A stretch of DNA of 64,000 bases from Pictodentalium vernedei (Eukaryota > Mollusca > Scaphopoda > Dentaliida > Dentaliidae), in NCBI GenBank assembly GCA_031216915.1, contig CM062292.1, forward strand, positions 72,894,956 through 72,958,955, in the 5' to 3' direction. Below are positions 22,336 to 34,708 of the stretch, in pieces (within the stretch, counting starts at the first letter, position 1; the number at the start of each line of letters is the position of its first letter). The position numbers and the translations under genes were made by a program. Below the pieces are notes generated by a model. That model was given only the letters and a program-made list of their open reading frames with translations, had not been told where the DNA came from and ran no database searches.

Positions 22336-22438
22336 AATAATAAAAACAGTAACCAGGGGTCCACACACCCCGATTTGGAAAGGGTCCCTTCCAATTGGGA
22401 ATTTTCACGTTGTGAGGACCAAAATTGGGAAATTTTAT

Positions 22439-23106
22439 CATGCTCGGAAGTTTACTTCCTTCAAAGCGGCTTTCATTTTTGACTAATTCTTATTCCATTA
22501 CGTTAAGTGCCATACCAATGTGTATCGCGTCATGGGAACGTAAAATTTAGCGTCACACTGATCCGAATTGTTGAATGGGAATTATAAAATTGATCGAGAT
22601 ACGCGTACGTCTTACAGATCGATTTATTATTTGGCAAGAAGCCGCCAAGCTCCTAATCACGAACCCATCTATAAAATCGCCGATACATATCTTCCTAGGT
22701 GGCAACAAGTAAAGATATGTTCCGCATTACACATTGTTCACTGTTTTTAATTGTAAATTATGGACAAACAATACCGTATCAGATCTTCCTTGGGTGGCAA
22801 CAAGTAAAGATATGTTCCGCGCTTCACTTTGCTTTTTGTATTCAAGTGTAAATTATGCAAAAAATACCGTATAATATCTTCCTTGGGTGGCAACAAGTAA
22901 AGATATGTTCCGCGTTATTACGCAAAAAGCAAATATGAATAATACACTATTTCTAATTTTATAATTCCCATTCAACAATTAGGATCTGTGTGACGCTAAA
23001 TTTTACGTTTCCATGACGCGATACACATTGGTACGGCACTTAACGTAACGGAATAAGAATTAGTCAAAATGAAAGCCGCTTACAAGGAAGTAAACTTCCG
23101 AGCATG
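22439..23106. mobile_element. Long-TIR MITE with internal 94-bp tandem repeats
   Basis: Inverted repeats of about 150 bp (22439-22590 and 22957-23106), beginning CATGCTCGGAAGTTTACTTC, with a handful of mismatches. Between them are three direct repeats spaced 94 and 93 bp (22691, 22785, 22878), each with GGTGGCAACAAGTAAAGATA. The TIRs contain GACGCGATACACATTGGTA-type sequence and CpGs. No transposase, and no clear target duplication seen. Confidence 0.75.
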
Positions 23107-23599
23107 ACGGCAATTTGACAAAGTTATATAAAATATTTGATGAAGTGTGTATATATATATATACATAAACAAAATGTTATTTGTATTTTACTGAATATGA
23201 AACATGAGCAGAGAGTATGTTTTAAGTTTGAGAAGTTCATAGTTCAATTCCGTTATCTCCCTTGATGGGTCTCTCCAATGTTGACTGCATTCCAGTAAAC
23301 ATTGGAGAAACACATCAAGAGAGGTAAACAGTTGAGGACTGAACATTACATTCTGATAAGTCCCGTGCCGGCAATCACATCCAAATATGTTTTCTTTGTT
23401 GACTTTATTAAAACAAATCCAGGCAACAAATGAGGCCAAATTTATTCAGTTGCAAGCTGGGGGAATACCGCGCCCCAAGAAAAGAAAATACAGACAATTG
23501 GATTCTCGTCTTTCTTTGTTGAAAACCCACCTTCAAATGGGAGAAATTGACATTATGACATATGCTGATAAGGCTTCGGATTTAGTGCATTTAGCTAAA

Positions 23600-24020
23600 A
23601 TTTGTGTTATACTTCACTTTCAGTGTTGTTGATAAAGGTGTAGAATTGGGAAGTCTACAATTTATTTAACATATACCTGGTTTCCTCAAAATTTTCTATG
23701 AGAGAATTCTTAGAAGACCAGACTGGTGTATTTAAAATAAATTGTAGAGTCCCCCATGCTACTTCACCTTCAGTGTTTCTGTGTGTCTACTGCTGTTGAT
23801 AAAGGTTTATTTATTTTAAATACAATTTATTTTAAATATACCTGGTTTCCTCAAAATTTTCTATGAGAGAATTCTCAGAAGACAAAGGCAGGTATATTTA
23901 AAATAAATTGTGGAGAGAGAATTCTTAGAAAGTGTAAGTGGATAAAGGTTTATTTATTTTAAATATACCTGGTCTCTTTCTATGAGAAAATTCTTAGGAG
24001 ACCAGGTAAAAATGTGAAAC
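23600..24020. repeat. Interleaved direct and inverted repeats
   Basis: Blocks TATACCTGGTTTCCTCAAAA and TTCTATGAGAGAATTCT recur three times, alternating with their partial complements (TTTAAAATAAATTGT / ACAATTTATTTAA). TTGTTGATAAAGG recurs at about 23626 and 23805. The result is a multi-branched foldback region with no gene. Confidence 0.55.
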
Positions 24021-24476
24021 AGAGTATAGCTTAATTGGGGATTAGCGCCTATTGTTCTCCATAACATTAATTCCCACTCAGCCAACAATTTTAATCTTAC
24101 CTGATTACCCTAAAATTAAAGATGTTGGCTACGTGGCAAGACAATGTGATAACAATTAGGAAATTTGAACACTAAACTGTAGAAAAACAAAAAAAATGAT
24201 AAAAGATACAAATGCTGATTCTTGGCTGGGAGATAATTAATATTAGCCTTTAGACTGCAATTTATCAAATTCTCACATTTCTGCAGTTAAAATGGTGTCT
24301 GAAAACCATTCTTCTCATCATGTTTGTTCATGTTCTTCACACATAGAAAAAACACACCAAACCCAAGGTTTTTTTCCTCAAACCAAAGTGAAAGTTTTTT
24401 TCCTCAAACCAAAGTGAAACCGAACCAAATCTGAAAAATCAAAACCTCTCAAAAATATACCATAGAAAGTACTCAC

Positions 24477-24714
24477 ATGCCAACAATATCTTATCACAGT
24501 AGTCCCATTGTTTTTAACTTTGAATGATGATGATATAATATCACCTACATATCCATCAAACAGTACACAGCCATTGGCCACGATATCATCTTCACAGCCA
24601 GCTGTTTTACCATTCCAACGAACTGTCTGCCCCATCACCTGCAGTGAGGGTCCGGTCTGTTTTACTGTTGGTTTTTTCACTTTCAATTTAAATGCAGAAG
24701 ACACCATTGCATTT
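24477..24714 (-). CDS. MYCBPAP: MYCBPAP-like gene, exon with first half of the ASH-like region
   Basis: 238 bp on the minus strand. The acceptor CATTTTCAG precedes 24714; the donor GTGAGT follows 24477. The first base completes the AG left by exon 46385-46512 (giving Arg), and the exon ends on a codon boundary. The protein reads NAMVSSAFKLKVKKPTVKQ, then TGPSLQVMGQTVRWNGKT, VLFDGYVGDIISSSFKVK and NNGTTVIRYCWH. GPSL, VRW, and an NNGTT...Y.W strand are the pattern of the ASH-like region in MYCBP-associated protein and related ciliary proteins. It continues directly into exon 1535-1795, so the ASH-like fold is split over a 22.7-kb intron. Confidence 0.78.
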
Positions 24715-26049
24715 CTGAAAATGTTTGAAATACCTATATATCTATCATTTTAGTTCTCTTCATAAACCTTTACACAACACATGCAATATAAAAATTGTCA
24801 ATTTTTAGGAATTTAAATCTTGTTTCTCAGGCAGTTTTTCCAGAATTTTTTATATGAGGGAGAGAGACAGAAATGTATAAAGGGAAGAAAAGGCTGTCAG
24901 ACCCACTGATCTGTGCATTCGTAATGAACACTGTTTCTGTCCGAAGTGAACTAGTGAACAGCGCTTTTATACTCTTTACAAATGAGCAGTCCGTGCGACT
25001 TCAGTCAATGCGCAAAAAAACAATAAATGAACAAAGTGGGATTTACGTGTTACTGACGTTTGTCTCAGCTATAGTGTGGGACACAAGCTTGTCAATAATT
25101 TTTTGTTTGAACAACATTTATATAAAACTCGATATTTAATTTTATTTCTTAAGTTCCGAAACCGCCACAGGTCATTCGCATCAGATGAAATATAAAACAC
25201 AAAGTAAAAGTCTGAAAATTTCACCGAGAGTATTTTCAGGGAAGTGACATTTTTACACGTCTTCATAAATCATGATACACTCTACATAACATAACTCAGT
25301 CACAGTGTTAGTACACATTTTTTGATGACTCTTCCGGGATGTGAAGTAAATTTTCCAAAACTTTAACAGGAGTTTGTGGACAAACCTGGAAATAAAAGTG
25401 CAATATTTCAAGCATCCAGGTCATAGAAAAGTCCTAGATTATCTAGGACTTTCATGTGCTCCAGATGCTTGAAAAATTCCACGTTTGTTCTCACTACCAC
25501 ATTACACAGAATTGTAGTAAAAATCAATATTATAACATGCAGGATTTTAATAATGAATCAAATCTGAAGTTCTTGATATCTATCTATTTCATTACTGGAA
25601 AAGCAAATATACCTTTCTTTTGCTCATGAAATCAGGCCTTCAGATTTGAATAAACATAGGCACACAGTAAACCGTGTCTTTAGATTTACTATGGCTGTTG
25701 TGATTTTATTGGCACTGGTGCTAACATGACTTGTAAAATATTTTTATACGATGATCATAGAAGTGGACAGAAAATGTGATCACCGCACTGTAATGTCTGC
25801 ATTGCAGTTTGTATAGACAAGAAAGAGAATTATTATTTTTGTGTCCTGGTATGTTTTTCAAGCTTTGGAAGTCAGGAAAAAATGGGTGTATATTTCCTTC
25901 TAGTTCATCTAGTTCGGAAAATGTCTGAACAATTCTCAAGACATATAACATTGCAAAGATCAATTCAGCACAAAGAGAATGAATTGTGATTGTAACTGTT
26001 ATTTTATAGTAATTACTGGTTATAAGTACAGATAGGAAGTACATTTCAA

Positions 26050-28130
26050 AGATTCTAACTGGTAGATCTGAAGAAGAAGATTTTCAAAGATAATTCCTCA
26101 TATTGCACTAAGTTAAAATTTGGGGTCCCTCGGAGAGCCCAATTGTCAACCGCTGGACTTGATTTGAACAAACTGAATCCAACCTCTGTAAAGATTCTGT
26201 ATGCCATATATTAAATGATTATGACAGGTGTTTCTGGAGAAGATTTTTAAAGATTATTCCTCATATTGGACCAAATTCAGGCCAAGTTCAGGCTCCAATG
26301 GGGAGCCAAAATACTCACCCAGGGACTTGGTTTGAACAAACTTGAATCTGAACACTAACCCACGCCCCTGAGATGTTTTTGTATACCAAATCTGAAAGAA
26401 TTCGGATTGGTGAATCCAAAAAAGATTTTTGAAGAAATTCCCTCATATTCAATTAAGTTAAAATTCAAATTGAACCTAACATGCACCCCCCCCCCCCCCC
26501 CCTTCCCTTGAGATGCTGTATTCCAAATATGAAAGCACTCTGACTGGTGGATCTCAAAAAGATTTTTAAAGAAATTTCTTCACACTGCACTAAGTTAACA
26601 TTTGGGCTATTATAGGGAGCCCAAATATGAATCCAGGGACCTGATTTTAACAAACTTGAATCCGACTCCACTAGAGATGTTGTATACCAAATATGAAAGC
26701 AATCTGACTGGTGGATATGAAAAAGATTTTTAAAGAAATTTCCTCATATTGCAGTTAAAATTTGGGCCACTTTAGGGAGCTCAAATATGAACCCAGGGCC
26801 CCGATTTGAACAAACCTAAAGCTGATTCCCCTAGAGATGTTGTATACAAAATATGAAAGCATTCTGACTGGTGAATCTGAAGAAGATTTTTAAAGATTAT
26901 CCCCCATACTGCACAAATTTTAACCCAGGCACTCGATTTGAAATCTGATCCCTCTAGAGATGAAGTATACCAAATATGAAACTGATTGGTGGATCTGAAG
27001 AAGAAGATTTTTAAAGAAATTTCCTCATATTGCACTAAGTTAAAATTTTGGCTACCATAGGGAGTCCAAATATTAACCCAGGGACCCGATTTTGAACAAA
27101 CTCAAATCCGACACTCCAAGAGATATGGTATACCAAATATGAAAGGATTCTGACTGGTGAATCTGAAAAAGATTTTTAAAAAAATTCCCTCACATGGCAC
27201 TAAGTTAAAAATCAGGCTCCGATAGGGAGCCCAAATATTAACCCAGGAACTCGATTTGAACAAATATGAATCTGACATCCTCCCCCCTCCCCCTCCTAGA
27301 GATGTTGTATACCAAATATTGAAGCATTCTAACTGGTGGATCTGAAGAAGAATATTTTTAAAGAAATTTTCTCATACTGCACTGAGTTAAAATTTGGGCT
27401 ACCATAAGGAACACAAATATGAACCCAGGAGCCCGATTTGAACAAACTTGAATCTTACTCCCGCAGAGATGATGTATTCCAAATATGAGAGCATCCTGAT
27501 GGGTGGATCTGAAGAAGAAGACTTTTAAAGAACTTTTTACCATTCCATTCTACTGGTCCAAAGGATGCTTCATACCAAATAACAGTTCTCTGGTCCATGT
27601 GGTTTGGGAAATATGGGCATTTGAAAATATATTTTTAGCTCATGGGGTTCCCACAGCAACACAGGAATTTTTTTTTTTGCATGAGTCAAGTACTTATGAC
27701 CCAATAACACCACATACCAAATTTGGTTCAAATCAGACCATCGTTTCAGAAAATAGAAATTTTAAGCGGGGCCAAAAGTCTTGCCCCTCCCATTACAAAG
27801 CCAAATATTGCTCCATGAACGTCGTTTGAACAAACTTGATTTACACCTCAAAAAGGACGCTCCATACCAAATATCAAGTCACTGTACCCATTGGTTCATG
27901 AGAAGATTTTCAAAAAATTTTGGAGCAATTTCCCCCACCCCCTCCCTATGGGGCTGGGCATATTGAGTTGAACAAAAACGGAATGCCCCTTTGGGACCAT
28001 GACTCACACAAACTTTCACTTGAATTGGCCCAGTGGTTTTGGAGAAGATTCAAACACAACTTAACAAAGATGGACAACGGACAAAAAGTGATGACAATAG
28101 CTCACCCTGACTTTCAGTCAGGTGTGCTAA
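26050..28130 (+). mobile_element. HINE-like element, 5'-truncated, with about nine internal units
   Basis: Diverged repeats of about 150-185 bp with ATACCAAATATGAAAGCATT, CTGACTGGTGGATCTGAAGA and CTCATATTGCACTAAGTTAA. Unit starts are near 26098, 26257, 26442, 26577, 26742, 26902, 27023, 27187 and 27367. The 3' end is a hairpin AGCTCACCCTGAC/GTCAGGTGTGCT (28099-28128). A C-run interrupts one unit at about 26488-26502. The 5' end is not found. No coding potential. Confidence 0.65.
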
Positions 28131-30220
28131 ACAAGAGGCCCCAGAGGGCGCTCACCTGACATGGTAGCTTAAATATCCACCGGAGGAATTGATTTGAACA
28201 AGTTGCATCTGCCCCTCCTGAGAAAAGCTTATAGCAAATATCAAAAGATTCTGACCTGTGGATCTGAAAAAAAAAGTATTTTGAAAGAATATTCCTCATA
28301 TTGAACTAAGTTATAATTCGGGCTTCCATAGGGAGCCCAAATATGAACTGAGGGACTTGTCTTGAACAAACTTGAATCTCACCTCCCTAAGGAGGCTGTA
28401 CACCAAATATCAAAAGATTCTGACTACTGGATCTGAATAAAAATATTTTTAAACAATATTCCTCATATTGAACTAAGTTATAATTCGGGATCCCATAGCG
28501 AGCCCAAATATGGACCCAGGGGTTAGCTTGAACAAACTTGAATCTCACTCCCCTACGGATGCTGCAAACTAAATATCAAAAGATTCTGATAGGTGGATCT
28601 GAAGAAAAAGATTTTTAAAGAATATTCTTCTTACTGCACTAATTTAAACATCTGGGCTCCCATAGAGAGCACAAATATGGTCCCAGGGCAGGTTTCCGCT
28701 AGACCATTTGCGAGTCCGTCGACCGGACCCATTTCCCCCACCGATCATACTATGATCAGTCAGAAAAGCTGGTGGTTAAAATGTCGAGTACAATGCTGTA
28801 TCGTAACAACACTCAGGATCCTTTGTTTCCATGTAATATAGGCATAATTATGTTGTATACTATGCCTACTATTACTGGCGACAACCTGATACTTTATAAC
28901 CCCCAGACGAGAGGGGGAAACAAAGTTCAAATCCTAAATGTTGCCTATAAAATTTCGGACTCAAACGGTCATGTTTGGTCCGAAATCACTGGCTTTTATT
29001 TCGAGCGATAAATGATGTAATTGCACGTGCATGACTTCACAGGTCCGTATCATGGTTCTTTTCGAATATTACCGCGAGCGGTTGTAAACAAAGCTCAGTC
29101 ACTGTCAGGATTTGTGGATTTTGTGTTGTTTTGGGTTTGTATTTTTATGAAACCTCCAACCAGATGTAGTATTGTGTGTCACATGAGAATTGTAGGAGGA
29201 AAAAATACATATTTTCCACTTCAATTATTCAGCATTTTAGCAACCAGAATGTTCCCAGAGGCCACCAGAGAGCATCTAAAAATCAAAATTTTCCTGGGGG
29301 GAGAAGCCCCCTCTATACGCACATGTCTTTGGCATGTGCAGCAGATGCCTTCGGCGTCTGAGTTTCACTCTCTTTAAACTACCGGACCCACAAATTTTCC
29401 CCTAGCGGAAACCCTGCAGGGATTTGATTTCAATAAACCTGTGAAAAAATCTTCCCAAGATATTACATGTGAAATTTGAAAGCTTTTGGAGCAGTAGTTT
29501 GGGAGAAGAAGAGTATTAAATGTTTTCCCTGTTACCCACAGTGTTAAAAAATGCTGACTCAACATTTTTTCAAAGTCCTGAAAAAGTACCCTATGATAAA
29601 ACCGATAGCAATTTGTTTTTACCATTCCATTCTGTTGGTCTTAAGGAAGCTTCACAACAAATAAGAATTCTCAGTGCCATGTAGTTTTGGAGATATGGGC
29701 AGTTTAAATTTTTTCTATTTTTAGCTCCTGCGGTTCCCATGGGGCGACAGAAAATTATTGGGGCATAAATTAAGTACTTATGACCCAATAAGTCCTCATA
29801 TCAAATTTGGTTCAAATCAGCCTCTCGGTTTGGAAAATAGAAATTTTGGGCGGGGCAAAAATTCTTGCCCCTCCCATAATGACGGAAAATACAGAGCCAC
29901 AAACTTCTCTTGAACAAATCTGAGTCTACACCTCAAAGGGAAGCTGCACACCAAACATCAAGTCTCTGCTACTGCTGGTTCATGAGAAGAAGATTATTTA
30001 AGATTGAGGCACACTTTTTACGCGTGGCCCTACCCAGGGGCGGGGCAACTTGATTTGAACAAAAGGAAAATGAGATATCATAACAATCATCTCAAACTTC
30101 ACTTAAATCGGTTCAGCGGTTTTGAAGGAGAAGACGCAAACACCATGTTCACGGTTGACAGAAGACAGATGGTGAGTGATCACTATAGCTCACCCTGACT
30201 TTCAGTCAGGTGAGCTAAAA
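28131..30220 (+). mobile_element. HINE-like element, complete, abutting the previous one
   Basis: Starts with ACAAGAGGCCCCAGAGGGCG and GCTCACCTGAC, the inverse of the terminal hairpin's right arm GTCAGGTGAGC (hairpin 30187-30218, followed by A-run). It begins exactly at the 3' end of the preceding element. Internal units share the CAAATATCAAAAGATTCTGA and CTCATATTGAACTAAGTTAT phrases. A CAGG-ended MITE (28689-29416) is inserted in it. A further copy starts at 63132. Confidence 0.7.
28689..29416. mobile_element. hAT5-like MITE inside a HINE element
   Basis: Ends CAGGTTTCCGCTAG and CTAGCGGAAACCCTG, flanked by CAGGG on both sides (28684-28688 and 29417-29421). The equivalent uninterrupted text CCCAGGGATTTGATTTCAA is at 63508. 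The interior, with CGGTCATGTTTGGTCCGAA, has no transposase motif. Confidence 0.7.
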
Positions 30221-31064
30221 AAAAACATCGCATTGCAAAGCAAATCATCACATGCCTCGGAAATGACAACGACATAAGCAAAAGAGTAAAGAACTCACAT
30301 TTGTTGAATTCTGTTAATTATTGTTCAAGTTAACACATAATAAACATTAAAATTTTCCAGTAAAACAGAACAAACTCTCCACTTTCTACAATTCAGCATT
30401 GTTTTCGAAATTATCGAAGACAATGTAAATATAAACCAGCATGAAAAATGTTATTGAAATTTGAAAATTATTTTTCAAGTTATCATATAAGCATTTAAAA
30501 TTCAAATGAAACAGAGTAATTACAAGAACAATAACTTCCTCAATTTTTGTCAATTTCGAATTGGTACGAGACAAAATCCCATACAAGAGATTGCACCAGA
30601 TGTGTAAAGTTGAGGGACAGGGCTGTGCCTGGATGGACACAATAAAAAATCACTGAAAATTTGACAAAGAAAGGCTGTAACTCAAGTGAAAATAGTGTCA
30701 GCAACTCTGTTTAACATGTGGCAAAAGCAGGTCATCCAAAGGACACCAATACCAAACTTCGTTGAAACAAACAGACAGACAGATGGACAGACAGACACAT
30801 GTAATTTATGAGAGTGGGGGTATAATAAAGCAACATTGTGCAGTTTTCTACGACAGCTATACTGCATTTGCAAATCCATTACCATTAGGCCTATGTTGGC
30901 AACCTTTCTCAGTTTTGCCTATATCTTTTCGCAATTGTGCAAGGTGGATAAAATAAGCCTACATGTACTCAACAGGTTAAATTTTTGAAGTCGTCTAGGC
31001 CTAATTACTCATTAAAAAACCAAGGCTAGAAAGTACCTTTTAACCCAGTGATGGGGTTTTGAAT

Positions 31065-31118
31065 TCCGAACAACAACAACAACAATATGGACAGCAACAA
31101 CAAAAACAACAACATGGA
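31065..31118 (+). repeat. CAA-type microsatellite
   Basis: Imperfect CAACAACAACAA repeats interrupted by TATGGACAG, about 50 bp. Simple repeat. 30225-31060 otherwise shows only AT-rich sequence and an ACAGACAG/GGACAGACAG stretch near 30770. Confidence 0.7.
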
Positions 31119-31161
31119 CTTGTCCTTACGGTTTATTAGCCACATGATATTATTTCGGGTT

Positions 31162-31398
31162 TTAACCCTTTACCCAACGAACTGGCCACATCCACCCACG
31201 TAATATGCAAATTCAGCAGCTGAAAAAATACTATTTTTCAAAAAATTTCAACAAAACCATATCATATGACGCCTCGTTGGAACGAGCTCATCAAGGATGA
31301 GGGTCACATAATATGGTTTTGTTGAAATTTTTTTAAAAATTATAAAAAAAAATATTTAAAATAAATTTTGATATCGTCTGTGTTGGGTAAAGAGGTAA
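31162..31398 (+). mobile_element. piggyBac-like hairpin MITE (core type A), stem partly deleted
   Basis: TTAA-CCCTTTACCCAACGAACT and GTGTTGGGTAAAGAGG-TAA. The left stem ATATGACGCCTCGTTGGAAC is intact while the right arm is shortened to GATGAGGGTCACATAATATG, so the hairpin is asymmetric. It shares its right flanking (T)TAA with the next MITE. Confidence 0.72.
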
Positions 31399-31643
31399 CC
31401 CTTTACCTAACAGTATGTTTAAAATATAAATTAAATTTCACATTTTTCTAAAACAAATTTCACAATTTTTCAATAAAACCACACAAATATGAATAACATT
31501 AGAACCAGCTAAACGAGCAGGTTCTAATGATATTCATATTGGTATGTTTTTTTTGAGAAACTTTCAAGATATTTCAGGCTGTGGTAGGCTTAACCTCATT
31601 AATTCTCTGACCGTTTTTGGCCGCTATGTTAAGTGAAAGGATA
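31396..31643 (+). mobile_element. piggyBac-like hairpin MITE (core type C)
   Basis: TAACCCTTTACCTAACAG on the left, CTATGTTAAGTGAAAGGATAA on the right. The core is TATGAATAACATTAGAACC-AGCT and mirror GGTTCTAATGATATTCATA. The stem is unrelated to types A and B except for GAACC/GAACG; the outer right arm resembles the type D copy at 55027. Confidence 0.7.
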
Positions 31644-32059
31644 AGACATAGGGCCTACATACAACAAACTTTGATGGAAAATGAGTCTACACCAATGGGT
31701 GGCCTTCCAACCCTCCCAGCCCCATTACCCGAAAAATAAGTCATCCAGCAGTTCATCACCAAAGGGACTTAGAACTGCTGCCCCCTCCTCAAGGACGAAA
31801 AAGGCTAAACGAACAAATATATCAAAATAAAGAGAGAAAGTTTTGGCATTGCGATGGTGCTAAATAAGACAAAAGTATAGCATGTATCCGAATGACCCTC
31901 ATTACCCAGACTTTTGGGGGGATCAGTTAGTGTTAAATTCCCATACGAAACAGACTTTTAGGAGTGCAATTTTTTTTTGTCTGTGCAAAATTTTGGTGCC
32001 ATTTCAAACTACATGTGTAGTTAGGATACGTGATGGAAGAGTGATGGGGAAGGTAAGAT

Positions 32060-33990
32060 TTTTGTAGAAAGTTTTCCCCTGCCAAACAGTTGACATTGCT
32101 ATTGACAACTTTGCATCATTATGTACACGCAATGTCATAGAAACATTGACCGCAGTTATCTACTGTAGAATCTGATAGGATATTATTTGGGTAAGGGTGT
32201 ATTGGGCTTCTCTTATGGGAGTGGTACCTTAGTATATTGTGGGTGTTATATGTAGGTCCCCTGTTAGCCCTAGGTAGTACTAATCGACAAAAACGTAATA
32301 TTAGTCCAGGTAGTATTGTGGGTTGGTTGGGGATAATGCATGGTCGCCTTGTGAGGTATTGCGAGGTAGTCCTTGGCTGTTTAGAACAGTAGTATAGAAT
32401 GGAGGTTATATACCCCTGTAGTCCCGTGTACTGCTAATCGACTTAATGCTCAATCTTATGTTATGACTGTAATAGGTAGAATGTAAAGCTAGGTCGGGCG
32501 GTATTGTGACATGTGGGAGGTGGTAATACATGGTTGTCTGGTGTGGTAGCATAGGATGTGCAGCTTGTACCCCTGATTGTTCAATATTAGTCCTTGGTTC
32601 CACTATCCATCTAGGATGGTGTGCTGGCAGAAATATGATATAGGTAGTACGTAATGCTAGGTTAAGTATTAGAATGGGTGGGTGGGGGTAATGCATGGTT
32701 GTCTAGTGCAGTAGTATAGGGTGTACTGCCTGTACACAATTGGCCTACTGTTAGTATTATGTACTGCTAACCCACTGAATGTACTTTTTCATCGGGGCTG
32801 GTAATAGGTAGTGCCTAATGCTAGGCTATGCGGTAGTACTGGGTAAGTTTAGAATGGTAGTAAGGGATGCAAGGTCTGTATTCCATAGGTCTACTGTTAC
32901 CCCTTAGTATTACAAAACCACCTAATGGTTTCTACTATTCTGCGGTAGTTCGGAATACTAGATTATGCAGTGCTGTGTGGTGGATTCTTGGTTTTTAGTC
33001 TCATAGTAGAGTATGGATGGTCTTGACGTTGCTATTGACGCATTGACATCACCATGTCATAGGTATCCTCAAATACCCATACGTGCCTATGTGCTGTCAC
33101 ATGTAGCACATAGACACATGCTGAATATGCCGATGTGTACTTGTGTGTTAGTGCAAAATGTGCGCACAACACATACAACATAAAGGCACAAGAGGGTATT
33201 TGAGGATACCTGACAGGGTGATGCACTATTTGAGGATACCTTTTGCAGGATAGTTATCTCTCTTTACATCTGATCGGCTTCTGGCTTCTAGATCACCCCC
33301 ATGGCCTACATAGGTCTTAGGCCACTACTGCTAACTTACCCATGGTCACCATCATCTGTCCTATCGTCAACTTCTTCTGTAGTCACCCAATACTGTAATC
33401 TTCTACCACCCTTACAGCTTTGTAACATTACTACGGACTTGTAGCCATACTTCATAATTCCTAGATATGCCCGACTCTGCCCTTGGTTAGGTCTTTAATA
33501 GGAGCAACCATATTGCTCCATTCATCTATGCTCACTTTGGTGTTTACATTCCCTTGACCTAGTGCACATCAGGGTACCGTACATATAAGAAACAGTCTGT
33601 TGGGGGTACTAAGATGTGCTTATATGCTAATACACAATGTGAGCACAACACATGCATCACAAAGGCATATACAATGAAAAAACATTCTGTAACGAGGTGT
33701 TTTCTAAAAAGGGATTTTCTTAGAGGGATTCCAAACTCCAAAACAGGTCTTGGCAGTCTTAGCATAAGTTTGCACCACGTTTTCAACTACCTGTCCTATG
33801 ATTAGACTCGATCATATTCACCATTACTATAGGGTTTTACCAGCCCTGTAGTCTTGTACCATTACTACTGACTTGTAACATTAATACAGGCCTGCTAACT
33901 ATCTCAGATCACGACTTCTACCATAGGCCAAGTCTTAAAATGTCAAAAGACCATCTATACTCCACTACGAGACTGAAAACTAAGCATACA
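32060..33990. repeat. Strand-asymmetric foldback region with degenerate tandem units
   Basis: 32060-33030 is G/T-rich with about four degenerate units of about 165 bp (AATAGGTAGT, GTAATGCTAGG, TAATGCATGGTTGTCT). 33270-33985 is its C/A-rich counterpart. The inverse pair TTTTTAGTCTCATAGTAGAG (about 32993) and CTCCACTACGAGACTGAAAA (about 33958) shows true inversion. In the centre is a 151-bp MITE with AGGTATCCTCAAATAC ends. I cannot assign a known class. Confidence 0.6.
33061..33211. mobile_element. Small MITE with 16-bp TIRs
   Basis: AGGTATCCTCAAATAC at 33061-33076 and its exact complement at 33196-33211; a third TATTTGAGGATACC follows at 33228. The inside has GTAGCACATAGACACATG and GTGCGCACAACACATACAA. 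The related text TGAGCACAACACATGCATCA near 33640 suggests a second, degraded copy. Confidence 0.6.
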
Positions 33991-34708
33991 TTACGTGCAC
34001 AGTGCATTAAAAATCTGAGTCCTGTTAATCAAGGGTAATTAAGATTAGTCAGCCTATAAATAGATGCTGTCAATCATTGACTGCAATGGAACTATTTCAG
34101 TCTCCATGGTAATAAACAAGCTGGCTGTACGTGTTGAGATGAGTGAGGAAATGTTAATTATTTATACCAGAGAGAAAACTGTGATTGTTGAGGGTATTAT
34201 AACATCACACAAACCAGCAATTTACATTAATTTTTTATTACGGTAATTAAAACAACTATGTGCATAATCAAATATAGACTTTAGAAACATGACAGTTATA
34301 TACAAGTTCAAGGAAAATAAAAATTAACTTCAACAGCATAAGTTATAACTAGACGGGCATAACTTGTAGAATAAATCGAGTTTTCAAATTTAAAAAAAAA
34401 CTGCAGAACTATGGTCTGATTTGTTGACAAACTGGTAACGTGACTAGTGTCTGATCAATCTACTGCGAAATTTGGAAAGTTGGATGATGAAATATATCTT
34501 CAAGATGCAAATTTTTGGCAAGACTTTATTCATCAAAGTTGTCATTACTTACTTTCTGTCTGTCGTTTCCTAGGTTTGATACATTATCTATCCAAGATAC
34601 AAAGAAAAACACGCGAAACAAATGTGTTTACAAATTAAATCCGAAATTAAATTTCGGTCAAAATAGAAATTTGGGCGAAAGTTAAAAAATTTATAGTAAT
34701 TTATATAT

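Larger units (their letters stand above)
1796..24476 (-). other. Intron of the MYCBPAP-like gene, about 22.7 kb
   Basis: It joins exon 24477-24714 (ends phase 0, donor GTGAGT) to exon 1535-1795 (starts phase 0). It is filled with repeats: hairpin MITEs, the Helentron-like element with nested DIRS element 1, tandem arrays and a long-TIR MITE. No intervening exon was recognised, but a symmetric-phase exon could have been missed. Confidence 0.7.

Noticed and set aside
29021..29377. 118-codon plus-strand frame
   Set aside because: Lies wholly within a CAGG-ended MITE and has no recognisable transposase or other domain.
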